The position numbers and the translations under genes were made by a program. The notes below the pieces were generated by a model, which was not told the origin of the DNA, made no database searches, and was given only the letters and a program-made list of their open reading frames with translations. A stretch of 64,000 nucleotides of DNA from Kitasatospora aureofaciens (GTDB lineage Bacteria; Actinomycetota; Actinomycetes; Streptomycetales; Streptomycetaceae), in assembly GCF_001188955.3 (NCBI RefSeq), contig NZ_JPRF03000076.1, positions 248,001 to 312,000 on the forward strand. The letters are read 5' to 3'. This document shows positions 49,957 to 58,571 of the stretch, one piece after another. The first letter of the stretch is position 1. Every line of letters begins with the position of its first letter.

Positions 49957-52413
49957 ATGTCCAGACGCCTCCCCCTGCTGCTCAGCGCCGCGCTCGCGAC
50001 GGCCGCGCTGGGCGTCGTACCGGCTGCCCATGCCGCTCCTGCCGCTCCGGTTGCGGCCCCGCCGGCTGCCGCCGCCCCCGGGAACCAGCCCTACGCCTCG
50101 TACTGGTACCCCGGCACCATCCTCAACTGGGACCCGGCCACCGACCCGGACGCCCGGTTCAACCGCTCCCGCGTCCCGCTCCGGCCGCGCACCAGCGACC
50201 CGGCCCTGGCGGCCAACCCCAACGCCCGGCCGGGCGAAGGGAAGATCGCCTCGCTGGTGTCCTTCGCCCCCACCTCCAACAACCCCTCCCAGGGCTCCGC
50301 CGACCCCAACTACTACGCCTTCGGCTACTGGCAGTACGTCGACAAGCTGGTGTTCTGGGGAGGCTCCGCCGGTGAGGGCCTGATCCTCGCGCCGAATCCG
50401 ACCGTGATCGACGCCGCCCACCGCAACGGCGTCAAGGTCTACGGCACCGTCTTCTTCCCGCCCGCCGCGTACGGCGGCCGACTCCAGTGGGTGCGCGACT
50501 TCGTCCAGAAGACCGGCGACCACTACCCCGTCGCCGACAAGCTGGTGCAGGCCGCCCAGTACTACGGCTTCGACGGCTGGTTCGTCAACCAGGAGACCGG
50601 CGGCGGCGATTCGGGCCTCGCGACCGAGGTGCGCAACCTGATGCAGTACACCAGGGCGAAGAGCGGCACGGAGTTCATGTGGTACGACGCGATGACCACC
50701 TCGGGCGCCGTCGACTGGCAGGACGCCCTCACCTCCGCCAACTCGCCCTTCCTCCAGGACGGTCCGAAGCGCACCTCGGACTCGATGTTCCTCAACTTCG
50801 GCTGGACGGCCCCCGGTCTGGACTCCTCCCGCGTCCTGGCCCGTCAACTCGGCCGCAGCGAGTACGACCTGTACTCCGGCATCGACACCGAGGCGAACGG
50901 CTACAACACCTCCGTCGACTGGAACACCCTCTTCCCGGCCGGTCGGCCGCACACCACCTCGCTCGGCCTCTACCGCCCGGAGTGGACCTGGAAGTCCGCC
51001 ACCGACCGCGCCGACTTCTACGCCAAGGACGCGCGCTACTGGGTCGGCGCCAACAACGACCCGTCCGACACCGACCTCTCCAGCAGCTGGCCGGGCCTGG
51101 CGGGCTACGTCGCCGAGTCCTCGCCGATCACCGCCAAGCCCTTCGTCACCAACTTCGACACCGGCCAGGGCGACTTCTACAACGCGGCCGGCACCCGGGT
51201 CGCCACCGGCGGCTGGAACAACCTCTCGCTGCAGGACGTCCCGCCGACCTACCGATGGGTGGTCGACTCCACCGGCAGCAAGCTCAGTCCGTCGATCGAC
51301 TTCACCGACTCCTACCAGGGAGGCTCCTCACTGCGGCTGAGCGGCACCCTGGACTCCACCAACACCGTGCGGCTCTACCAGACCAGCCTGCCGGTCGCCG
51401 CGAACACCAGGCTCGACCTGGTGGTCAAGACCCCGGCCGCCGGCCCGACCAGGCTGAAGGCGGCGGTTTCCTTCACCGACACCCCGGGCAGCTTCACCAC
51501 CGTGGACGTCGGGGACAACGCCGGGACGGGCTGGGAGCGGCACACCCTCGACCTCTCCCGGTACGCGGGCCGGACCATCTCCCAGCTCGCGCTGCAGGTG
51601 GACGGCACCTCGGACCCGGACCCGGCCTACGACCTGCGCGTCGGCCAAGTCGCACTCCACGACGGCTCGGTGGAGAAACCGGCGGCACCGGGCGGGCTGA
51701 CCGTCCTCGGCGCGAGCGACGTGACCGCGGGCGCCAGCCAGTCGCTGCGGCTCTCCTGGACGGCCGCGCCCGGCGGCAACGTCCACCACTACGAGGTGTA
51801 CCGGCGCAACGCGGACGGCAGCCGCACCTTCCTTGGGGCCACGCCCAACGACGCCTACTTCGTCGGACGGCTCGACCGGGCGGGCGGGGAGACCAGTACG
51901 ACGCTGGACGTCGAGGCGGTGTCCACCACCTACGGCCACTCCAACGTCGCTTCCACGGAAGTGGGTTGGGGCGGTACGTCACCTGCTTCCACCAATCTGG
52001 CGCTGAACCGCCCCGCCACCGCCTCCGGCCAGTGCAACGCCGACGAAGGCCCGGCCAAGGCCGTCAACGGCAGCGTCAGCGGCGGAACCAGCGACAAGTG
52101 GTGCACCCTCACCTCCGCCAAGTGGCTGGAGGTGGACCTCGGTTCGGCGAAGAAGCTGGACAGGTTCGTGGTCAAGCACGCCCAGGCGGGTGGCGAGAGC
52201 GCCTCCTACAACACCCGTGACTTCTCCATCCAGGTCCGCTCCAGGTCCACCGACCCCTGGACGACGGCCGCCAGCGTGACCGGCAACACCGCGGCCACCA
52301 CCACCCATCCGGTGAGCACCACCGCCCGCTACGTCCGGCTGGTCGTCACCCGGCCCACCCAGGCGAGCGATCCGGCCGCCCGTATCTACGAGTTCGAGGC
52401 CTGGGGCCAGTAG
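49957..52413 (+). CDS. Secreted GH85 endo-beta-N-acetylglucosaminidase with C-terminal discoidin domain
   Basis: ATG 49957 seven bases after GGAG. 818 residues. Signal peptide MSRRLPLLLSAALATAALGV with cleavage after AHA. Catalytic GH85 barrel at about 45-420: 'ASYWYPGTILNW', 'YFGYWQYVDKLVFWGGS'-type segment, 'NGVKVYGTVFFPPAAYGGRLQW', and the Asn-x-Glu catalytic motif in 'YYGFDGWFVNQETGGG'; 'SMFLNFGWTAPGLDSS' follows. A beta-sandwich, an Fn3-like module ('LSWTAAPGGNVHHYEVYRRNADG') and an F5/8-type C domain at about 680-818 ('NLALNRPATASGQCN...EVDLGSAKKLDRFVVKHA') complete it. GH85 enzymes cut the chitobiose core of N-glycans. This exported enzyme should start the pathway outside the cell. Confidence 0.93.
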   Translation: MSRRLPLLLSAALATAALGVVPAAHAAPAAPVAAPPAAAAPGNQPYASYWYPGTILNWDPATDPDARFNRSRVPLRPRTSDPALAANPNARPGEGKIASLVSFAPTSNNPSQGSADPNYYAFGYWQYVDKLVFWGGSAGEGLILAPNPTVIDAAHRNGVKVYGTVFFPPAAYGGRLQWVRDFVQKTGDHYPVADKLVQAAQYYGFDGWFVNQETGGGDSGLATEVRNLMQYTRAKSGTEFMWYDAMTTSGAVDWQDALTSANSPFLQDGPKRTSDSMFLNFGWTAPGLDSSRVLARQLGRSEYDLYSGIDTEANGYNTSVDWNTLFPAGRPHTTSLGLYRPEWTWKSATDRADFYAKDARYWVGANNDPSDTDLSSSWPGLAGYVAESSPITAKPFVTNFDTGQGDFYNAAGTRVATGGWNNLSLQDVPPTYRWVVDSTGSKLSPSIDFTDSYQGGSSLRLSGTLDSTNTVRLYQTSLPVAANTRLDLVVKTPAAGPTRLKAAVSFTDTPGSFTTVDVGDNAGTGWERHTLDLSRYAGRTISQLALQVDGTSDPDPAYDLRVGQVALHDGSVEKPAAPGGLTVLGASDVTAGASQSLRLSWTAAPGGNVHHYEVYRRNADGSRTFLGATPNDAYFVGRLDRAGGETSTTLDVEAVSTTYGHSNVASTEVGWGGTSPASTNLALNRPATASGQCNADEGPAKAVNGSVSGGTSDKWCTLTSAKWLEVDLGSAKKLDRFVVKHAQAGGESASYNTRDFSIQVRSRSTDPWTTAASVTGNTAATTTHPVSTTARYVRLVVTRPTQASDPAARIYEFEAWGQ

Positions 52414-52460
52414 GCCTCGGCCCCGGCCCCGGCGGCACTCCGAGGAAAGGACCAACCCCC

Positions 52461-55400
52461 GTGCCGGTCACCACCATCACCGCCGTCGAGAGCACCGACC
52501 TCTTCGTCGGCCCCGAGGACGCCCCGCGCCAGGTGCTGCGGGTGACCCTCGAGGGCCCGGCCGCCCGGATCACCGTCAGCGGAACGGGCGTCCGAGGCGA
52601 GGCGACCGGCACGGGGCCGGTCGACGTTCCCCTGGAGATCACCGCCGCCTCGCCGGGGGACCGAGTTCCCTTGACCGTACGGGCATCGACCAGTGAGGAG
52701 CCGGCCGTCCTCGAGGTCGCGGAGCCCGGCTGGACGATGCACCTGGTCTCCCACTTCCACTACGACCCGGTGTGGTGGAACACCCAGGCCGCCTACACCT
52801 CCCCCTGGGAACTACTCTCCGCCGACGCCACCACCCGGCCGCTCTGGGAGCGCAACGGCTTCGCCCTCGTGGACGCCCACCTGGACCTCGCACTGCGGGA
52901 CCCGGTGTACAAGTTCGTGCTCGCCGAAGTCGACTACCTGAAGCCGTACTTCGACCAGCACCCGGAGCGCCGCGAAACGCTCCGCCTGCTGCTGGAGCGC
53001 GGGCAGGTGGAGCTCGTCGGCGGCACCTACAACGAGCCCAACACCAACCTCACGGGTGCCGAGACGACCATCCGCAACATCGTCTACGGCATCGGCTACC
53101 AGCGTGACATCCTCGGCGGTGACCCGCAGACCGCCTGGCAGCTCGACGTGTTCGGGCACGACCCGCAGTTCCCCGGCCACCTCGCCGCGGCCGGCCTCAC
53201 CGGCAGCGCCTGGGCCCGCGGCCCGTTCCACCAGTGGGGACCGATCCAGAAGAACTTCCGCGAGGCCAAGGACGACGCCCGGGTGATGCAGTTCCCGAGC
53301 GAGTTCGAGTGGATCGCGCCCGGCGGGGCGGGCGTGCTCACCCACTACATGCCCCACCACTACTCGGCCGGCTGGTGGATGGACTCCTCCCCGGACCTCG
53401 CCACCGCCGAGCAGGCCGTGTACGAGCTGTACCGCAAGCTCAAGCCGGTCGGGGCGACGAAGAACCTGCTGCTGCCGGTGGGGACGGACTACACCCCGCC
53501 GAACAAGTGGGTCACCGAGATCCACCGCTCCTGGGCCGCCAAGTACCTGTGGCCGCGCTTCGTGTGTGCCACCCCGCGCGACTTCCTGGACGCCGTCCGG
53601 GCCGAACTCGACGCCACCGGCGGCCGACCGAGCCCGCAGACCCGCGACATGAACCCGGTGTACACCGGCAAGGACGTCTCGTACATCGACACCAAGCAGG
53701 CCCAACGCGCGGGCGAGGTCGCGGCGGTGGACGCGGAGAAGCTCGCGGCGCTCGCCGCCGTGAACGGACTCGGGCGCTACCCCGGGGCCGCGCTCGACAA
53801 GGTGTGGCGCCAACTCGCCTACGGCGCGCACCATGACGCGATCACCGGCTCGGAGTCGGACCAGGTCTACCTGGACCTGCTGGGCGGCTGGCGGGAAGCG
53901 TACGACCTGGCGTCGGCCGTCCGGGAGTCGGCGCTGGACGCGCTGACGGCACGGATCTCGACGGTGGGTGTCGGGTCGGCGGTGGGTAGCTCTGCGGCGG
54001 GCCTCGGGTCGGCGGTGGTGGTGACCAACACGCTCTCCTTCGACCGGACGGACCTGGTGGCCGTCGAACTCCCCCACGGGTTGCGGTCGGCGCGGGTGCT
54101 GGACAAGACGGGCACGCCCGTGCCGAGCGCCGTCGACCGGGGGACGCTGCGCTTCCTCGCCGAGGACGTCCCCGCGCTCGGCTGGCGTACCTGGTGGCTG
54201 GTGGACGGCTCTGCCGACCCGGCGTGGACGGCTGCCGAGGGTGCGGTGATCACCAGCGGGCGGTACCGGGTGACGGCCGAACCGGCGCGCGGCGGCGGCC
54301 TCAGCTCGGTGTACGACCGGCTGCACGAAAGGGAGTTGATCCAGGAAGGCCGCCTCGGCAACGAACTGCGGGTGTACGAGGAGTACCCGCAGCACCCGGA
54401 CTTCGGCGAGGGCCCCTGGCACCTGGTGCCGAGCGGCCCGGTGCTCGGCTCGGGCGCCGTGGCCGGGGAGGTCCGGAGGGAGACCGGACCGCTCGGTGAG
54501 CGGCTGGTGATCGGGGGGACGGTCGACGGCGTCCGCTACGAGCAGACGGTCACGCTGTGGCGCGGCCTGGACCGGGTGGACTGCCGGACCAGGCTCGTCG
54601 ACTACTCCGGCGCCGACCGGCTCCTGCGGCTGCGCTTCCCGGTCGACGTGCCGGGCGGGCTGCCGGTCAGTGAGGTCGCCGGAGCGGTCATCGGGCGCGG
54701 CTTCGCGATGCCGGACGTCGACTCGGCGCAGGCGCCCTGGACCCTGGACAATCCGGCCAACACCTGGTTCAGCCTGGGCGCCACCGCCCGGGCCGTGCTC
54801 ACCGACGCGGCGGGGAAGGTGACCGGCGCCCGGGCACTCGGGGTCGCCGAGGTCGTCGTGCCCTCCCTGGACGACTCGGCCGACGCCCGCCCGCTGGTGG
54901 TCGCGCTCGCTCGGGTCGGGGTCACCGCCACCACCTCGGGGGCGGACTGGGCCCGGTACGGCTGGCTCGACGTCGACTCCAACCTGCCGGACTTCCGGAT
55001 CGTCGTGGGTGGACCGGAGGACAACGAGGCCGCACAGGAGTTGATCGATCGGGCGGGAGAGGAGTACGGGGCGGTCCTGAAGGCGCACGGCGCGGTGTGG
55101 GTGCCGGCCCTGACGCCGCTCGCCGAGGTGTGGCGGCCGGACGCCGACCTGCGGGACCTGCGCGCCCTGCCCGCGCTGGTCGTCTCCGACGTACCGGCCC
55201 TGGTGGACGACCTCGCGGACGCGCGGATCACCGCCGTCTGCCCTTCTCCGGTCCCGGACCGACTCGCCGACCACACCGTGGCGTTGCTCAGCTTCGGCCT
55301 GCCCGGCTTCGCGGTGGACACCACCGGTGCGCTGCACCTTTCGCTGATGCGCTCCTGCACCGGCTGGCCGTCCGGCGTCTGGATCGACCCGCCCCGGCGT

Positions 55401-56705
55401 ACCCTGCCGGACGGTGCTTCCTTCCAACTGCAGCACTGGACCCATGAGTTCAGCTACGCGCTGGTCGGCGGCGACGGCGACTGGCGGGCGCAGACCCTGC
55501 CCGCCCGGGGGCAGGAGTTCAACCACCCGCTCTACGCGAGGGTCGTGGAGACCCAGGAGGGGCCGCTGCCGGCCACCCTGTCCTGGCTGCGGGTCGAGCC
55601 CCAGCGCGAGGTGCTGCTGGGCGCGCTCAAGCCGGCCGGGAACCCGATCGCCCACGGCTCGGCCGCGCCCGATCTCAGCGACCGCGCGGCCGGCGGCGAC
55701 CTCACCGTCCGGCTGGTCGAGTCCACCGGTCTCGGGCGGACGGCCCGCCTCGGCGGCGCGCTCGGGCTGGACGGAGTGCGGCCGGCCGACCTGCTGGAAC
55801 GCCCGCTCGGGGAGGCGGCCGAGATCCTGGACCTCGCCGGTTCCCAGATCGCCACGCTGCTGGCGACTCCTGCGGTCCCCGCGCTGGCCGCCCCGGCCGA
55901 CGGGCCCGTGCTCGGCCCGGTCGCCGAACCCGCCCAGCCCGTCCACGCCCGCTACTGGCTGCACAACCGGGGCCCGGCCCCGTTCGGCTACCTGCCGGTG
56001 TCGGTCGGTGCCTCGCCGGGGCTGTTGCGGACGGCGGGGGAGGCGGTGACCTTCTCGGTCGCCCTCTCCTCGCAGCTCCGCGACGCCGCCGTCGAGGGCA
56101 CGGCCGTCGTCCTCCCGCCCGAGGGCTGGACGACCGGCCTCGGCAGCCGCCCGTACCGCCTGGAGCCCGGCGGCCACCTGCGCTTCGCGGTCACCCTCAC
56201 CCCGCCGTCGGACGCCGAGAGCGGGCTGCACTTCGCCGCCGTCCGGATCGAGCACGACGGCCAGCAGATCGAGGACGTGGTCACGATCGCGGTCGGCGAC
56301 CTGCCCGAGCTGCTGCCCGTCCCCGGGGACACCCCCGAGGACTGGACCGCCGCCCAGGGCACCAAGGCCGTGACCGCGCGGGACACCGGCCTGTCCGTGG
56401 ACGTCACCGCCGAGTCCCTGCACCTGGCCCCCGGCGGCCGCACCAGCCTCGGCCTCACCCTCACCAACCGGACGCGCGGCGAGATCCGGGGCGAGCTCCA
56501 GCTGGTCTCCCCCTGGGGCACCTGGGAGGCGGTCGCCGACCCGGTCCGCGGCTTCACCGTCCCGGCCGGGGCCTCCGTGACCGTCGACTTCGCCGTCGCC
56601 GCCCCCGAGTCCATGGACCCCGGCGCGTACTGGGCGCTGGCCAAGGTCATGTGGTTCGGCCGCTGCCAGTACGCCCCGACCGTCGCCCTGGTGGTGGAAG
56701 CATGA
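52461..56705 (+). CDS. Large GH38 alpha-mannosidase, 1414 residues
   Basis: GTG 52461 after GAGGAAAGG. No signal peptide is evident, so it is probably cytoplasmic. A beta domain precedes the catalytic part. GH38 motifs: 'MHLVSHFHYDPVWWNTQAAYT' (His/Asp zinc ligands), 'GGTYNEPNTN', nucleophile Asp in 'TAWQLDVFGHDPQFPGHLA', and 'LAYGAHHDAITGSESDQVYLD'. Long beta-sandwich domains follow. The C-terminal 110 residues, with 'LHLAPGGRTSLGLTLTNRTRGEIRGELQLVSPWGTWE', resemble NPCBM/NEW3-type modules. The HYDPVWW and GHDPQFP variants differ from the 1013-residue GH38 in this locus, so the two probably cleave different alpha-mannosyl linkages. 47 bases after the GH85 gene. Confidence 0.9.
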   Translation: MPVTTITAVESTDLFVGPEDAPRQVLRVTLEGPAARITVSGTGVRGEATGTGPVDVPLEITAASPGDRVPLTVRASTSEEPAVLEVAEPGWTMHLVSHFHYDPVWWNTQAAYTSPWELLSADATTRPLWERNGFALVDAHLDLALRDPVYKFVLAEVDYLKPYFDQHPERRETLRLLLERGQVELVGGTYNEPNTNLTGAETTIRNIVYGIGYQRDILGGDPQTAWQLDVFGHDPQFPGHLAAAGLTGSAWARGPFHQWGPIQKNFREAKDDARVMQFPSEFEWIAPGGAGVLTHYMPHHYSAGWWMDSSPDLATAEQAVYELYRKLKPVGATKNLLLPVGTDYTPPNKWVTEIHRSWAAKYLWPRFVCATPRDFLDAVRAELDATGGRPSPQTRDMNPVYTGKDVSYIDTKQAQRAGEVAAVDAEKLAALAAVNGLGRYPGAALDKVWRQLAYGAHHDAITGSESDQVYLDLLGGWREAYDLASAVRESALDALTARISTVGVGSAVGSSAAGLGSAVVVTNTLSFDRTDLVAVELPHGLRSARVLDKTGTPVPSAVDRGTLRFLAEDVPALGWRTWWLVDGSADPAWTAAEGAVITSGRYRVTAEPARGGGLSSVYDRLHERELIQEGRLGNELRVYEEYPQHPDFGEGPWHLVPSGPVLGSGAVAGEVRRETGPLGERLVIGGTVDGVRYEQTVTLWRGLDRVDCRTRLVDYSGADRLLRLRFPVDVPGGLPVSEVAGAVIGRGFAMPDVDSAQAPWTLDNPANTWFSLGATARAVLTDAAGKVTGARALGVAEVVVPSLDDSADARPLVVALARVGVTATTSGADWARYGWLDVDSNLPDFRIVVGGPEDNEAAQELIDRAGEEYGAVLKAHGAVWVPALTPLAEVWRPDADLRDLRALPALVVSDVPALVDDLADARITAVCPSPVPDRLADHTVALLSFGLPGFAVDTTGALHLSLMRSCTGWPSGVWIDPPRRTLPDGASFQLQHWTHEFSYALVGGDGDWRAQTLPARGQEFNHPLYARVVETQEGPLPATLSWLRVEPQREVLLGALKPAGNPIAHGSAAPDLSDRAAGGDLTVRLVESTGLGRTARLGGALGLDGVRPADLLERPLGEAAEILDLAGSQIATLLATPAVPALAAPADGPVLGPVAEPAQPVHARYWLHNRGPAPFGYLPVSVGASPGLLRTAGEAVTFSVALSSQLRDAAVEGTAVVLPPEGWTTGLGSRPYRLEPGGHLRFAVTLTPPSDAESGLHFAAVRIEHDGQQIEDVVTIAVGDLPELLPVPGDTPEDWTAAQGTKAVTARDTGLSVDVTAESLHLAPGGRTSLGLTLTNRTRGEIRGELQLVSPWGTWEAVADPVRGFTVPAGASVTVDFAVAAPESMDPGAYWALAKVMWFGRCQYAPTVALVVEA

Positions 56706-57469
56706 TCCTCGGCCTGCTCGACGGGCGCCCCCTGCCCCGCACCGCCCTCGACGAGCGCCTCGCCGCCCTCCGGAACGGTCCACGCTCCACCGCCCTGCCC
56801 CGGCCGGGAAGTTCGGAGGACCGCCAGCTCATCAGGTGGGTCGCCCAGGTGCTGCTGACCGAGGCCCTCTGCGAGGCGGTCGCCGCGGAACGCGAGCTGC
56901 CCGTCACCGCGTCCGTCACCGCGTCCGGCACCGAATCTGTCGCCGCGTCCGCTACCGCACCCGGCCCTGCGTCCGTTACCGCACCCGGCCCCGCCCGGCT
57001 CGACCAGCGGGCCGCCGTCGAACTCGGCTCCATCACCGCGGCCGCCTACGAGGGCAGCGCAGCCGTCCGCGCCGTCTACGACTCCGTGACCGCCGAGGTC
57101 GAGCCCTCACCGGCCGACGTCGCCCACTACCGCGCGCTGACCGGCCGCCCACCGGTCACCCGCTGGCACCTCGTCCTCCCCGACGGCACCTTCGAGGCCG
57201 ACCCCGACACCCTCCCGACGGCCCTCGCCGAAGCCCTCCGCACCGCCCCACCCGGCGAGTGGGTCACCGTCGGCCCCTGGACGGCCCTGCTCCTCGCCAC
57301 CCTCGCCATTCCCCAGGACCCCGACCCGGCGCCGGCACTCCGGGATGCTGCCCGCCGCGTCGCCTTCGTCCGCTGGCTCGACCGTGAACGTGCCCAACGC
57401 CTCACCCTGGTCGAAGGGTTGGAACACCCGGGAGACCCTGCCCAGCCCGACAACCACCACCGCCACTGA
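56702..57469 (+). CDS. Hypothetical protein coupled to the large GH38 gene
   Basis: ATG 56702 overlaps the GH38 stop as ATGA, so it is translationally coupled. 255 residues: MILGLLDGRPLPRTALDERL, 'DRQLIRWVAQVLLTEALCEAVAAERE', a low-complexity Thr/Ala/Ser/Pro segment at about 70-100 encoded by repeated GCGTCC/GCACCCGG DNA, then 'AAVELGSITAAAYEGSAAVRAVYDSVTAE' and 'VTRWHLVLPDG'. The N-terminus resembles the actinomycete proteins that share features with peptidyl-prolyl isomerase/foldase N-domains ('NGRPLxxxxLDxRLAALR'). A role in maturation of the mannosidase is possible, but no catalytic motif is seen. Confidence 0.7.
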   Translation: MILGLLDGRPLPRTALDERLAALRNGPRSTALPRPGSSEDRQLIRWVAQVLLTEALCEAVAAERELPVTASVTASGTESVAASATAPGPASVTAPGPARLDQRAAVELGSITAAAYEGSAAVRAVYDSVTAEVEPSPADVAHYRALTGRPPVTRWHLVLPDGTFEADPDTLPTALAEALRTAPPGEWVTVGPWTALLLATLAIPQDPDPAPALRDAARRVAFVRWLDRERAQRLTLVEGLEHPGDPAQPDNHHRH

Positions 57470-57628
57470 GCGGAGGGTGCCCCCGCTCGCATTCGCCGCC
57501 GCTCGCCTCCGCTCGCCCCCGCGAATTCCGTTCCACCGAGAACCTCGCGGGTGGGAAGCTGCAGCCTGCTCGACCGATGGACGGCAACGCGGCGGCGAGT
57601 ACCGCGCCACGGCATCAGGGAGGCCCGC

Positions 57629-58330
57629 ATGGCTGACTACTTCCCGTACCGCATCGTGACCGGGAAAGGGGACTTGACGCTGATCTGGCGGCCAGGAGAG
57701 GGCGACGCCCCCGATGCGCTCCTCGTCGACGAACGCGGAAAGCTCCTTGCGTTCGAGGAGCTCGCGCCGCTGCAGGAGTACTGCGATCGCAAGGGCTGGG
57801 AACTCACCTGGGAGGGCGAGGGCACCCTCGAACTGCGCCGCGTGCGGCGGTGGGTCGAACATCCGGAGCTCGGCCCGGCCGCGGAGGGCCAGCTGCTGGA
57901 CGCGTGGAACTTCTTCGAAGACCTCTCCCGCAGCGTGAAGGCCGGACCGACCCTTCCCGGCCAGGGACCGATCCACGACAGCGCCTACGAAAAGCTCTTC
58001 GGCGGCGCAGCCCTCGACCCGACCGCGGGGGAGGACGCCTGGACGGAGGAGGAGACCGCAGCCGTCCGCGAACTCCTCCGGGCGGGACTGGACCTCTGGG
58101 AACACGCCGCGCACGGGCCCGGATCCGGCACGAGCACGGTGGTGCTGATGTGCGGCCCGCCGGGGTCGGGCAAGACCACCTACGCGCTGGACCTGGTGCG
58201 CCGCCTCGCGGTGCGGAACGGCGAGGACGGCGCGAACGCCGTCACCGTGGACCGGCCGCTGTTCGACCGCTACCTGGCCGACTTCCAGACACCGGAGGGA
58301 GAGGGTGAACAGGTCGTCGTGCAGGCCTGA
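57629..58330 (+). CDS. Hypothetical protein with a C-terminal P-loop segment
   Basis: ATG 57629 five bases after GGGAGG. 233 residues. Residues 1-160 are soluble with 'YFPYRIVTGKGDLTLIWRPGEGDAPDALLVDERGKLLAFEELAPLQEY' and an acidic helical part 'AEGQLLDAWNFFEDLSRSVKAGP'. At about 172-190 a perfect Walker A appears ('VVLMCGPPGSGKTTYALDLVRRL'), but only about 45 residues follow, with no Walker B or kinase lid. The P-loop looks like the start of an AAA/kinase domain that is truncated or replaced near the end. Unknown function. Confidence 0.55.
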   Translation: MADYFPYRIVTGKGDLTLIWRPGEGDAPDALLVDERGKLLAFEELAPLQEYCDRKGWELTWEGEGTLELRRVRRWVEHPELGPAAEGQLLDAWNFFEDLSRSVKAGPTLPGQGPIHDSAYEKLFGGAALDPTAGEDAWTEEETAAVRELLRAGLDLWEHAAHGPGSGTSTVVLMCGPPGSGKTTYALDLVRRLAVRNGEDGANAVTVDRPLFDRYLADFQTPEGEGEQVVVQA

Positions 58331-58462
58331 TCCTGCGGCCCTTCGCTCCGTGGGGCGGAGGGCCGCAGGGGCGGCTCGTGGGGACATAAATGGGTGGAAG
58401 AGCCGGAGATCCAGCTGATAGCTTCTCAATCGACCGTGACACAACCCGAGGAGGTGAGACCC

Positions 58463-58516
58463 GTGAACGCTGTACCGATACGGGTGCTCCCCCTTGCCGT
58501 CACGACTGGCGATTGA
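58463..58516 (+). CDS. Putative leader peptide MNAVPIRVLPLAVTTGD
   Basis: GTG 58463 follows a near-perfect Shine-Dalgarno (GAGGAGGTGA) at seven to eight bases, much stronger than that of the hydrolase gene behind it. It encodes 17 residues and stops at 58516. The next 55 bases hold a hairpin that covers the hydrolase ribosome-binding site. This arrangement is that of ribosome-stalling leader peptides controlling resistance genes by translational attenuation. Confidence 0.6.
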   Translation: MNAVPIRVLPLAVTTGD

Positions 58517-58537
58517 TGTAGATCTCGCCGGGAGCGC

Positions 58538-58563
58538 CCCTTCGACAAGACACTCTCGAAGGG
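58538..58563 (+). promoter_or_regulatory. Hairpin sequestering the hydrolase Shine-Dalgarno
   Basis: CCCTTCGA (58538-58545) pairs with TCGAAGGG (58556-58563) around a 10-base loop. GAAGGG in the right arm is the only Shine-Dalgarno candidate for the ATG at 58572, eight bases away. The stem would block initiation unless opened or prevented by an upstream event on the leader ORF. Confidence 0.65.
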
Positions 58564-58571
58564 CAACTGCC

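Noticed and set aside
52812-56783. 1323-codon minus-strand frame opposite the large GH38
   Set aside because: Antisense shadow with low-complexity composition.
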